From assembly GCA_947463165.1 (NCBI GenBank), contig CANHSW010000123.1, forward strand, positions 1-6,516: a stretch of 6,516 nucleotides of DNA. The letters are read 5' to 3'. Under the pieces are notes generated by a model that was given only the letters and a program-made list of their open reading frames with translations, searched no databases and was not told the DNA's origin. How positions within the stretch are numbered: the first letter of the stretch is position 1; each line of letters begins with the position of its first letter. A program made the translations under genes and the position numbers. This document shows positions 1-5,785 of this stretch, piece by piece. The DNA is from Cyanobacteriota bacterium. GTDB taxonomy: Bacteria; Cyanobacteriota; Cyanobacteriia; PCC-6307; Cyanobiaceae.

Positions 1-379
1 GACGCTCGCGCCGGCGGTTCCACTCCAGGCAGGTGGGTAAGGAGGTGTAGAGCCACCAGCCGATCCACTCCACCGGCGCCGGCAGCAGCAGGGCCTGGGT
101 GATGGCCAGGCGCCAGGGGCGGCGGGCATGGGTGGCATCGATGATCACCGGAATTCCGGCCGCCACGGCCTCGATCAGCCGCCGCTGCAGCCGCTGTTGG
201 ATGTCGATCCAGGGGCCCTGCACGGCAGCATCGCCAAACACCTCGGCGCGGATCGCATCGGTGGAGAGCAGCAGGGCCGGCGGTTCACCGGGGGCGGTGA
301 GCAGGGGCGCCAGGGTTCTGGCCAGGGTGGTCTTACCGCTGGCGGGCGGGCCGATCAGCAGATGGCAGCGCAACGGCAC
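1..379 (-). CDS. P-loop kinase/ATPase, polynucleotide-kinase-like (AAA_33 type), 3' end beyond window
   Basis: The reading frame runs leftward off the window; 126 codons are visible. A Walker A loop GPPASGKTT lies at residues 10-18, a STDAIR segment typical of PNK/zeta-like kinases at about 39-44, a Walker-B-like strand VIIDATH at 78-84, and an arginine-rich lid NRRRER at 121-126. This order of motifs fits the AAA_33/polynucleotide-kinase-like family, which transfers phosphate from ATP; the substrate cannot be read here. An in-frame TGA lies upstream at about 449-451, so the start must be downstream of it. I chose GTG at 379; TTG at 397 is the alternative, and neither has a ribosome-binding site. 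The gene is divergent from the LysR-like gene and shares its GC-rich composition, so it is probably resident chromosome rather than part of the defence locus. Confidence 0.8.
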   Translation of the reverse strand, partial: MPLRCHLLIGPPASGKTTLARTLAPLLTAPGEPPALLLSTDAIRAEVFGDAAVQGPWIDIQQRLQRRLIEAVAAGIPVIIDATHARRPWRLAITQALLLPAPVEWIGWWLYTSLPTCLEWNRRRER

Positions 380-497
380 CGCGGTGGCGGAGGGCAAGCG
401 GGATCGGCGGTGGGATGCCTGAAGTCTTTCGCACGTGAACTGTATAGATCATGGCGGGGCTTGTTGACGCTGGGCCCCTACGGATCAACAGCCTTCT
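380..497. promoter_or_regulatory. Divergent intergenic region between kinase and LysR-like gene
   Basis: These 118 bases separate two outward-facing genes, so they should hold both promoters. TGTATAGAT at 441-449 contains a -10-like hexamer (TATAGA, 443-448, 4 of 6 to consensus) for the plus strand, and its complement reads TATACA on the minus strand. I see no convincing -35 box at normal spacing for either. No clear operator-type inverted repeat was found, though a LysR-type protein often binds beside its own promoter. Confidence 0.3.
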
Positions 498-1448
498 ATG
501 GCCTACTCCAGCACCGTTCAAGATTGCCTGCCGTCAAGGCGACGCCCTGGCCCCGTCTACGCCCCGCCGCAGCCCCTCGAGCATCTGCATGTGCTCGATC
601 TGCTGGAGCTCACCGGATCGCAGACCAAGGCAGCCCGCGCCTTGGCGATGCACCAGAGCACCGTCTGCCGCAGCGCCGCCCTGATGGGCGAGCAGTTCCG
701 GCTGCAGCCAAGGCGTGGGGCCAGCGTTCTGCGGTATGGCAGCAATGAGAGCCTGCGGCTGCTGCGGCTGGCCTACCGGGCCCACCGGTTGATGGATGGC
801 CTGCTGCGGGTCGCCACCGACCCCTTGCATCAGCCGCTGCTGGCGGGGATGGTGAGCGTGCAACCGGTGCCGCCGCGCTTCCGGTCTTCGCGGCAGTGGG
901 CGCTGCTGCTGAAGCAGGCCTTGCTCGATGGGGCGATCGTGTCGTCTTGGTGCCATCCACGGGTTTTGGCCGGCGAGTGCCTCCCTAGTTGGAACGGTGT
1001 AATCACGGTGCCGCTGGGGGTGTTGCCGCTGCAGCTGGTGAGCCACCCTCCCGCCGCTCCAGACGAATCCACACCCCGCAGGGTGCTGCTGCCCAGCCGC
1101 AGCGTCACACCGCTGCTGCACGAGGTGATGGCCTGCCATGGCTTCCAGGTGGAGCAGCAGCCGAACAGCAGCCAGGACCTGCCCTCCTGGCTGAAGCGCA
1201 TGGGCGATCGCCAGCTGGCGATGCCGCTCTGCCCGGGGCTGGTGGATCCAGGCTGGATCCAGGCCCAGAGCCTGGTGCCCCATCCCGAGCAACCCCATCT
1301 GATGGAGCAGCTGTGGCTGCTGCTGCCGCAGGGGCAGGTGGGCAGCAGCCGCGAGGCCCGGCATCTGATCCGCACCTTGCAGCAGCGGGTGGAGCAGGCG
1401 GGGGAGGCGCGGCTCGTCGAAACCGAGCTGGCTGAGGAGGAACAGTGA
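498..1448 (+). CDS. LysR-like transcriptional regulator
   Basis: This 316-residue protein is close to the usual 300 residues of LysR-type regulators. The N-terminal part carries a winged helix-turn-helix: about residues 28-68, with GSQTKAARALAMHQSTVCRS at 40-59 matching the family pattern of a Gly-Ser turn, paired alanines and a Ser/Thr-rich recognition helix. Residues 110-310 would be the effector-binding part, but similarity there is not recognisable by eye, so the ligand is unknown. The start ATG has no Shine-Dalgarno sequence, which is common in cyanobacteria. A HIP1 octamer lies inside the gene. It precedes the DISARM genes in the same orientation; whether it controls them or is simply the resident gene beside the insertion cannot be decided. 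The stop overlaps an ATG (TGATG, 1446-1450). Confidence 0.75.
   Translation: MAYSSTVQDCLPSRRRPGPVYAPPQPLEHLHVLDLLELTGSQTKAARALAMHQSTVCRSAALMGEQFRLQPRRGASVLRYGSNESLRLLRLAYRAHRLMDGLLRVATDPLHQPLLAGMVSVQPVPPRFRSSRQWALLLKQALLDGAIVSSWCHPRVLAGECLPSWNGVITVPLGVLPLQLVSHPPAAPDESTPRRVLLPSRSVTPLLHEVMACHGFQVEQQPNSSQDLPSWLKRMGDRQLAMPLCPGLVDPGWIQAQSLVPHPEQPHLMEQLWLLLPQGQVGSSREARHLIRTLQQRVEQAGEARLVETELAEEEQ
1204..1211. other. HIP1 palindrome GCGATCGC
   Basis: The exact octamer GCGATCGC lies within an extended palindrome GGCGATCGCC (1203-1212). This highly iterated palindrome is characteristic of many cyanobacterial genomes. It is the only exact copy I found by eye in the window. Confidence 0.8.
1243..1264 (+). 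repeat. Perfect 11-bp tandem duplication inside the LysR-like gene
   Basis: The unit TGGATCCAGGC occurs twice back to back. Because 11 is not a multiple of three, the two copies are read in different frames, as part of Val-Asp-Pro-Gly and then as Trp-Ile-Gln-Ala. The reading frame stays open, so either the duplication is ancient or the match is chance. Confidence 0.7.
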
Positions 1449-1651
1449 TGAGCTTCTCAGCACCCGCCCTGCCTTCCGCTGCTCAATCCGATGTGGATAG
1501 CGGGAGCGTCGAAATTATGCGCCCTGTGCATAGTTCCAAGGCCAAGGGATCAAGGTGTTGTTGTGGTGCTGCAATCCGGCTTCTATTGGGTGCAGACTGG
1601 CGTCAGAGCCATCAGCCCTTGATGCCTGTGCTGACCCGACAGGCGCCGTAA
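1448..1651 (+). CDS. Doubtful 67-codon ORF in the leader between LysR-like gene and drmD
   Basis: The ATG overlaps the LysR stop (TGATG). A strong Shine-Dalgarno GAGGAGG lies at 1434-1440, 7 bases upstream, and the TAA ends 2 bases before the drmD ATG, so the geometry is that of a coupled small gene. Against it, no domain is recognisable and the codon use is unlike the neighbours: by hand count about 37 of 66 codons end in G or C, whereas drmD codons mostly do. The Shine-Dalgarno may be a by-product of the Glu-Glu-Glu codons at the LysR C-terminus. It could be a leader peptide, or nothing. Confidence 0.2.
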   Translation: MSFSAPALPSAAQSDVDSGSVEIMRPVHSSKAKGSRCCCGAAIRLLLGADWRQSHQPLMPVLTRQAP

Positions 1652-1653
1652 AG
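1449..1653 (+). promoter_or_regulatory. drmD leader, likely to hold the defence-operon promoter
   Basis: This 205-base stretch has lower GC than both flanking genes and no recognisable protein domain, so it is the natural place for the promoter of the drmD operon. Candidates are weak: CATAGT at 1529-1534 (4 of 6 to the -10 consensus, preceded by TG) without a -35, and TTGTTG at 1558-1563 spaced 17 bases from TTCTAT at 1581-1586. No terminator hairpin for the LysR-like gene is evident, so read-through from upstream is possible. Confidence 0.35.
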
Positions 1654-4600
1654 ATGAACACCGCGATAGCCGAGGCCACCCCCATTCCCAGCGCCGGCTG
1701 CGTGGTCTACTGCCGTAGCCACCGCTGGCTGGTGGAAGAGGTGGAGCCCGCCGAGCACCCTGAGGGCGACATGGTGGTGCGGATGGCCTGCCTCGACGAC
1801 GACGCCAACGGCCAACGGCTGGAGGTGTTCTGGCAGCGGGAGGTGGATGCCCAGGTGCTGGGCGAAACCACTTGGGACACGGTGGGCCAGCGGGGCTTCG
1901 ACGACCCTCAGGTGTTCGGCAGCTACCTGAACACCCTGCGCTGGAACTGCGTGACCAGCACCGATCCGGGGCTGTTTCAGGCGCCGCTGCGGGCCGGGAT
2001 CGATGTGAAGCCCTACCAGCTCGAACCGTTGCGCAAGGCGCTGCGCATGCCGCGGGTGAGCCTGTTCATCGCCGATGACGTGGGCCTGGGCAAGACGATC
2101 GAGGCAGGCTTGATCATGCGAGAGCTACTGCTGCGCCAGAAGGTGCACCGGGTGGTGGTGGTGGCGCCGCCGTCGGTGGTGCTGCAGTGGAAGGGGGAAA
2201 TGGAGAGCCGCTTCGGGCTGAGCTTTGCGGTGATGGACCGGCAATACATCACCGAGATGCGGCGGCAGCGGGGCTGGGGCATCAACCCCTGGGCCACCCA
2301 CACCCGCTTCATCATCAGCCAGGCGCTGGTGCGCGATGAGGCCTATGCCGGCCCCCTGCGCGACTGGCTCGGCGATGAGGGCAAGCAGGCGTTGCTGATC
2401 CTTGATGAGGCCCACAACGCCGCTCCGGCCAGCGGCTCGAAGTTCGCGATCGATTCCAAGCTCACCCGGGCGATCCGTGATCAGGCGCGGCGCTTCGAGC
2501 ACAAGCTGTTTCTCTCGGCCACGCCCCACAACGGCCACAGCAACAGCTTCTCGGCCCTGCTGGAGATCCTCGATCCCACCCGCTTCTGCCGCGGCGTGGC
2601 GGTTCGCAAGCAAGACCTGGAGGACGTGATGGTGCGGCGGCTCAAGGAAGACCTGCGCCAGATCGGCGTGGAGCTGCCCGAGCGATTGGTGGTGCCAGAG
2701 GTGATCGATGGCCTACCGCCGGATACCCCGGAGATCAAGCTGGCCGAGCTGCTCAGCCGCTATCGGGAACTGCGCAACCAGCGGCTGGTGAGCGCCGGCA
2801 AGCGCGAGCGCGCCGCTGAAAACCTGGTGATCTCCAACCTGCAGAAGCGCCTGCTGAGCTCGATCGCGGCCTTCGATCGCACCTTGCGGGTGCATATGAA
2901 CACCCTGGAAAAACGAACCGCCAAGGCCGGCAAACAGCGGCAGGTGCGGCTCGAAGCTCTCGATCTGCTGCAGGGCTCCATCGATGGCGACGACGATCGC
3001 GCCGAAGGAAATGAGGAGGAGCTGCTGCAGGAGGCCGATGCCCAGCACGAGGCGGCGGTGCGCTCGGCGCTGGAAGCCAGCGAGGAGGAATGGAAGTTGC
3101 TCCGCCAGATGCAGACGATCGCCGAAGCAGCCCACTACGAGGCCGACAGCCGAGTGCAGCGCCTGGAGCAGCTGATCCGCCAGCACCTCTGCCCTCAACT
3201 GGGGCAGCAAGGTGCGGAATGGGCCGGCGAGCGCCTGCTGATCTTCACCGAATACGCAGACACCAAGGACTGGCTGGAGCGGCGCGTGCGCGAATTGATC
3301 GCGGAGAGCGATCAGGCCCAGGCCCGCATCGCCACCTTCCATGGCGGCATCGGGGATGAAAAGCGCGAGGCGATCAAGCGCAGCTTCAACAGCCCGCCCG
3401 ATGCCGATCCCCTGCGAATCCTGATCGCCACCGATGCGGCGCGGGAAGGTGTGAACCTGCAGAACCACTGCAAACGCCTGGTGCACTTCGATGTGCCCTG
3501 GAATCCGGGCCGGATGGAGCAGCGCAACGGCCGCATCGACCGCACCCTGCAGCGCGCCCCGCAGGTGTTCTGCCACTACTTCGTGCTGCCCCAGCGCCCG
3601 GAAGACACCGTGCTCGACACGGTGGTGCGCAAGACCGACCAGATCCGCAGAGAGCTGGGCTGTCTGCCGCCGGTGGTGATCCGCAAGCTCAACGACCTGC
3701 TGGCCAAGGGCATCAACCCCACGGCGCTGGCGCGAACCATCGCTGAGATCAAGGGCCTGGATCAGGAGGAAGACCTGCGGCTCACCCGGGCGCTGCTCGA
3801 TGAAGAGCTGGAGGGCAGCCGCGAACGCAAAGGGGATCTTCAGAAGCAGGTGAGCACGTTGGAGGGGTATCTGAGTCGTTCCACCAAGTGGTTGAACTTC
3901 AGCCGCGCCCAGTTTCGCCATGCCCTCAACACCAGCCTGCGGCTCAGCGGAGAGCGCAACGGCAACCAGAAGCTGGCGCTGATCCCCCGCGATCCCGTCC
4001 AGGCGGTCGCAGATCCCGATCGGGCCATCTGGGAGTTCCCCAGCGCCGACCGGTTGCCGGATGGCGAAGCCGCCTGGGGCGATGTGCTCGATGCGCTCAG
4101 GCCACCGCGGCAGCCAGGCCAAAAGCTGTGGCAGTGGCGCCAGGAGACGCAGCTGCAGCCGGTGGTGTTTCAGGATCCGCAGGAGGTGAACGCCGATCGG
4201 GTGCACCTGCACCTGGAGCACCCGCTGGTGATGCGGCTGCTCAACCGCTTCCTGATGCGTGGGTTCCAGAGCGATCTGCTCAGCCGCGCCGCGGTGTTGG
4301 GCACGGCCGACGACACCGCCAAGCTGATCGTGCTGGCCCGGCTGAGCCTCTACGGCCACGGCGCCGCGCGGCTGCACGATGAAGTGCTGGCCGTGGTGGC
4401 GGAGTGGGATCCGGCGGATCCAAACCGCCGTCTGCGCAAGCTCAGCGTGGAGAAGAGCGATCGGGCGATGAAGGAGTTGAAAGAATCCCTCCAGTTGCAG
4501 CTAGAAGCACCGGAATCGGCGACGGCTGCGTTGCAAGCGCACCTGAGCGCTGATGTGGGTCAGCTGCGCGAAGCCCTCGATCGGGTGGTGGATGAGCGCC

Positions 4601-4947
4601 GTCAAGACGCCGCCTTGAAGCTGGCCAAACGGGCCGACGATGAGGTGGCCCGGTTTGTGCGCGTGCTGGAGGAGCAACGCAAACGGATCACCAGCACCCG
4701 CAGCCGCACCAACGAAAACCTCGATCAGCTGCTGCTGGATCTGGGCGGGATCAAGGAGGAACGCCGCCAGCTGGAAGACAACCGCAAGTACTGGGAGGAG
4801 CGATTGCAAACCATCGACAGTGATCTGGAGCGGGAGCCCGAGCGCATCCGCCGCACCTTCGAGCTGCAGACCCACCGGGTGGAGCCAGCCGGTGCCATCT
4901 ACCTCTGGCCCCAGGGGGCATTGCCCCAGGAGGTGCCGGCAAGATGA
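1654..4947 (+). CDS. drmD: DISARM class 1 SNF2-like helicase DrmD
   Basis: The 1097-residue protein is an SNF2-type superfamily 2 ATPase of the DrmD kind, part of the anti-phage restriction system DISARM. Residues 1-105 form the DrmD-type N-terminal region. The first RecA lobe holds motif I DDVGLGKT at 141-148, motif II DEAH at 251-254 and motif III SATPHNGHSNSFSALLE from 288. A long helical segment at about 370-520 includes LQKRLLSS at 396-403 and acidic, coiled-coil-like stretches. The second lobe has FTEY at 531-534, ATDAAREGVN at 592-601 and motif VI QRNGRIDR at 623-630, so all ATPase motifs look intact. The C-terminal half is rich in charged helices (about 930-1070) and ends with the family's YLWP at 1083-1086. 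The ATG at 1654 matches the expected N-terminus of relatives; no Shine-Dalgarno precedes it. In class 1 DISARM, drmD and drmMI accompany drmA, drmB and drmC. An HepA-type or BREX-linked helicase is a less likely alternative. Confidence 0.9.
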   Translation: MNTAIAEATPIPSAGCVVYCRSHRWLVEEVEPAEHPEGDMVVRMACLDDDANGQRLEVFWQREVDAQVLGETTWDTVGQRGFDDPQVFGSYLNTLRWNCVTSTDPGLFQAPLRAGIDVKPYQLEPLRKALRMPRVSLFIADDVGLGKTIEAGLIMRELLLRQKVHRVVVVAPPSVVLQWKGEMESRFGLSFAVMDRQYITEMRRQRGWGINPWATHTRFIISQALVRDEAYAGPLRDWLGDEGKQALLILDEAHNAAPASGSKFAIDSKLTRAIRDQARRFEHKLFLSATPHNGHSNSFSALLEILDPTRFCRGVAVRKQDLEDVMVRRLKEDLRQIGVELPERLVVPEVIDGLPPDTPEIKLAELLSRYRELRNQRLVSAGKRERAAENLVISNLQKRLLSSIAAFDRTLRVHMNTLEKRTAKAGKQRQVRLEALDLLQGSIDGDDDRAEGNEEELLQEADAQHEAAVRSALEASEEEWKLLRQMQTIAEAAHYEADSRVQRLEQLIRQHLCPQLGQQGAEWAGERLLIFTEYADTKDWLERRVRELIAESDQAQARIATFHGGIGDEKREAIKRSFNSPPDADPLRILIATDAAREGVNLQNHCKRLVHFDVPWNPGRMEQRNGRIDRTLQRAPQVFCHYFVLPQRPEDTVLDTVVRKTDQIRRELGCLPPVVIRKLNDLLAKGINPTALARTIAEIKGLDQEEDLRLTRALLDEELEGSRERKGDLQKQVSTLEGYLSRSTKWLNFSRAQFRHALNTSLRLSGERNGNQKLALIPRDPVQAVADPDRAIWEFPSADRLPDGEAAWGDVLDALRPPRQPGQKLWQWRQETQLQPVVFQDPQEVNADRVHLHLEHPLVMRLLNRFLMRGFQSDLLSRAAVLGTADDTAKLIVLARLSLYGHGAARLHDEVLAVVAEWDPADPNRRLRKLSVEKSDRAMKELKESLQLQLEAPESATAALQAHLSADVGQLREALDRVVDERRQDAALKLAKRADDEVARFVRVLEEQRKRITSTRSRTNENLDQLLLDLGGIKEERRQLEDNRKYWEERLQTIDSDLEREPERIRRTFELQTHRVEPAGAIYLWPQGALPQEVPAR
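4928..4935 (+). promoter_or_regulatory. Ribosome-binding site AGGAGGTG for the 51-codon ORF
   Basis: AGGAGGTG lies 8 bases before the ATG at 4944, inside the last drmD codons. It is a near-perfect complement to the 16S anti-Shine-Dalgarno and the strongest such site in the window. It decides the start of the small ORF and argues that it is translated. Confidence 0.75.
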
Positions 4948-5099
4948 CAGTCATGACCCTCCCCCCTCCGGCGAGTCGGGCGCCCCTGGTGACCAGTGAG
5001 GCCCTGCAGGACTTCGCCCAGCGCTTGGTGCAGCGCTACGCCTGGGGGGATCCCTTCATCCGCGATGCCATGGATCATGGCGAGGTGCTCCATGGCTGA
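4944..5099 (+). CDS. 51-residue MNT nucleotidyltransferase remnant with in-frame internal deletion
   Basis: This small ORF starts inside the drmD stop (ATGA) behind a strong Shine-Dalgarno. Residues 15-33 (LVTSEALQDFAQRLVQRYA) align with MNT residues 16-34 of the next gene (7 of 19 identical, many conservative changes), and residues 32-51 align with the MNT C-terminal tail 98-117 (15 of 20 identical; shared pattern WGDPxIRxAxDHGEVLxG). The offset between the two alignments is 195 bases, so exactly 65 codons are absent, removing the Gly-Ser and all three metal-binding aspartates. It cannot be an active nucleotidyltransferase. Its last 8 bases overlap the MNT start, the same overlap that the MNT has with the HEPN gene. 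Its sampled GC (4981-5040: 42 of 60) is host-like and above that of the intact MNT. It may be a decayed resident MNT kept as a translational coupler, or a tail peptide that still binds a partner. Confidence 0.65.
   Translation: MTVMTLPPPASRAPLVTSEALQDFAQRLVQRYAWGDPFIRDAMDHGEVLHG
5037..5099 (+). repeat. Diverged direct repeat, copy 1 (MNT tail and junction)
   Basis: These 63 bases match 5383-5445 with 13 mismatches by hand count (about 79% identity). The last 18 bases, GAGGTGCTCCATGGCTGA, differ at one position. Each copy encodes the MNT C-terminal tail plus the start of the following gene. Confidence 0.8.
5082..5087 (+). promoter_or_regulatory. Ribosome-binding site GAGGTG for the MNT gene
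   Basis: GAGGTG, the Glu-Val codons of the remnant's tail, lies 4 bases before the MNT ATG at 5092. The spacing is short but the same as at the next junction. Translation of the MNT is thus probably coupled to that of the remnant. Confidence 0.55.
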
Positions 5100-5445
5100 C
5101 TCAGATGTCTTGCCTGAAGGCCTGCGAAGCACGCGCATCGTCACGCGTGAGGGCATTGAGGCATTCACCAGGCAGTTGGTGGAGAAGTTTGCCCCCGAGA
5201 AGGTGATCCTGTTCGGGTCCCAGGCCCGAGGGGATTCCCGAGTGGAGTCCGACGCGGACTTCTTGGTCGTGATGCCCTATGACGGTAGGCCATTTGCCAA
5301 GAGCCGCGAAATCCGCAGAGCCTGCAGGCCCGGTTTTAAAGTGGATCTCTTGATCTGGCGCCCAGAGGATGTCGAATCGCGTTACCGCTGGGGCGATCCG
5401 ATCATTCGCGAGGCATTAGATCACGGGGAGGTGCTCTATGGCTGA
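5092..5445 (+). CDS. MNT-family minimal nucleotidyltransferase (antitoxin-type partner of HEPN)
   Basis: The 117-residue protein is a minimal nucleotidyltransferase of the polymerase-beta fold. The signature is complete: Gly42-Ser43 in FGSQARGDS, Asp54 and Asp56 in ESDADFLVV, and the third acidic residue Asp85 in KVDLLIW, so catalysis should be possible. In MNT-HEPN toxin-antitoxin pairs the MNT is the antitoxin, and in the studied cases it silences the HEPN RNase by transferring AMP to a tyrosine; that role is inferred here. I chose ATG 5092 over a start at 4996 in the same frame because the upstream extension is a frame-shifted reading of the remnant and carries no family sequence, and because GAGGTG precedes 5092. 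The last 8 bases overlap the HEPN gene. Sampled GC is 57-58% (5161-5220, 5281-5340), lower than drmD (67%) and drmMI (73%), suggesting transfer from another source. Confidence 0.85.
   Translation: MADSDVLPEGLRSTRIVTREGIEAFTRQLVEKFAPEKVILFGSQARGDSRVESDADFLVVMPYDGRPFAKSREIRRACRPGFKVDLLIWRPEDVESRYRWGDPIIREALDHGEVLYG
5383..5445 (+). repeat. Diverged direct repeat, copy 2 (MNT tail and junction)
   Basis: This is the partner of 5037-5099, offset by 346 bases. It encodes MNT residues 98-117 and the stop, and contains the HEPN start. Recombination between such copies could delete or exchange whatever lies between them. Confidence 0.8.
5428..5433 (+). promoter_or_regulatory. Ribosome-binding site GAGGTG for the HEPN gene
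   Basis: GAGGTG (extended on the left to GGGGAGGTG) is encoded by Gly-Glu-Val of the MNT tail and sits 4 bases before the HEPN ATG at 5438. It couples HEPN synthesis to that of its partner. Confidence 0.6.
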
Positions 5446-5785
5446 GCGCAACCCTTTGGTAGACGAGTGGATCGCCAAAGCGGAAGGTGACTGGGACTGG
5501 ACAGAACTCGATGTTGCCATGATCACCTCTCGCATGCGTGATGGCTATGTTTATCACCTCCAACAGTGTGTCGAGAAACTCATCAAGGCGCTTTTACTGC
5601 AGCTTGGGCAAACATTCAGGAAAACTCATGATCTCGTGGCGTTATCACAATCAGGTGTGATGAACCGCTATCCAGGCTTTGACACCTCCACGGAGGAGCT
5701 CCTGGAGCTGAAGGAGATGGCCGGCCGCCTGCGCCAGGCGCTCTTGCTTCGTCTTACCTCCAGCCCCCAGGAGGAATCCAACTGA
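5438..5785 (+). CDS. HEPN-domain protein (toxin-type partner of MNT)
   Basis: The 115-residue, all-helical protein fits the HEPN family (PF05168 type): YVYHLQQCVEKLIKALLLQLG at about 37-57 is the family's core helix, followed by FRKTHDLVAL at 60-69. HEPN proteins of MNT pairs are usually RNases with an Arg-x4-6-His motif. Here candidates are Arg34-x5-His40 and the closer Arg61/His64; the C-terminal RNxxVH-type motif of DUF86 toxins is absent, so RNase activity is uncertain. It overlaps the MNT by 8 bases and the methyltransferase by one base (TGATG). Base composition changes inside the gene: 58 of 120 G+C at 5521-5640 and 18 of 40 at 5641-5680, then 66 of 100 at 5681-5780, suggesting a chimera joined near residue 82. 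A non-toxic nucleotide-binding HEPN protein is the alternative. Confidence 0.85.
   Translation: MAERNPLVDEWIAKAEGDWDWTELDVAMITSRMRDGYVYHLQQCVEKLIKALLLQLGQTFRKTHDLVALSQSGVMNRYPGFDTSTEELLELKEMAGRLRQALLLRLTSSPQEESN
5769..5774 (+). promoter_or_regulatory. Ribosome-binding site AGGAGG for drmMI
   Basis: AGGAGG lies 10 bases before the ATG at 5785, within the last HEPN codons. It supports this start, which overlaps the HEPN stop by one base. Confidence 0.65.

Noticed and set aside
128..748. Plus-strand ORF of 206 codons across the kinase and the divergent gap
   Set aside because: It covers the complement of the kinase gene, where the minus strand has a complete Walker A and B set, and then an out-of-frame part of the LysR-like gene.
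534..1463. Minus-strand ORF of 309 codons opposite the LysR-like gene
   Set aside because: Its translation is rich in His, Gln and Pro with no domain, as expected for the complement of a GC-rich gene. The plus-strand frame has a clear helix-turn-helix.
1566..1600. Weak hairpin around CTGCAAT and ATTGGGTGCAG in the drmD leader
   Set aside because: The stem is short and bulged, with no following T-run, so it supports neither a terminator nor an operator.
1555..1653. Upstream extension of drmD by 33 codons
   Set aside because: The added residues are cysteine-rich and unlike DrmD N-termini. The region has intergenic composition, and ATG 1654 gives the expected start.
2713..4377. Minus-strand ORF of 554 codons inside drmD
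   Set aside because: It is the antisense shadow of drmD: no motif, skewed His/Gln/Gly composition, while the plus strand carries all helicase motifs.
4996..5091. N-terminal extension of the MNT starting at 4996
   Set aside because: This stretch is the out-of-frame reading of the 51-codon remnant, full of Pro, Cys, Ser and Met. The ATG at 5092 with GAGGTG upstream fits the family.
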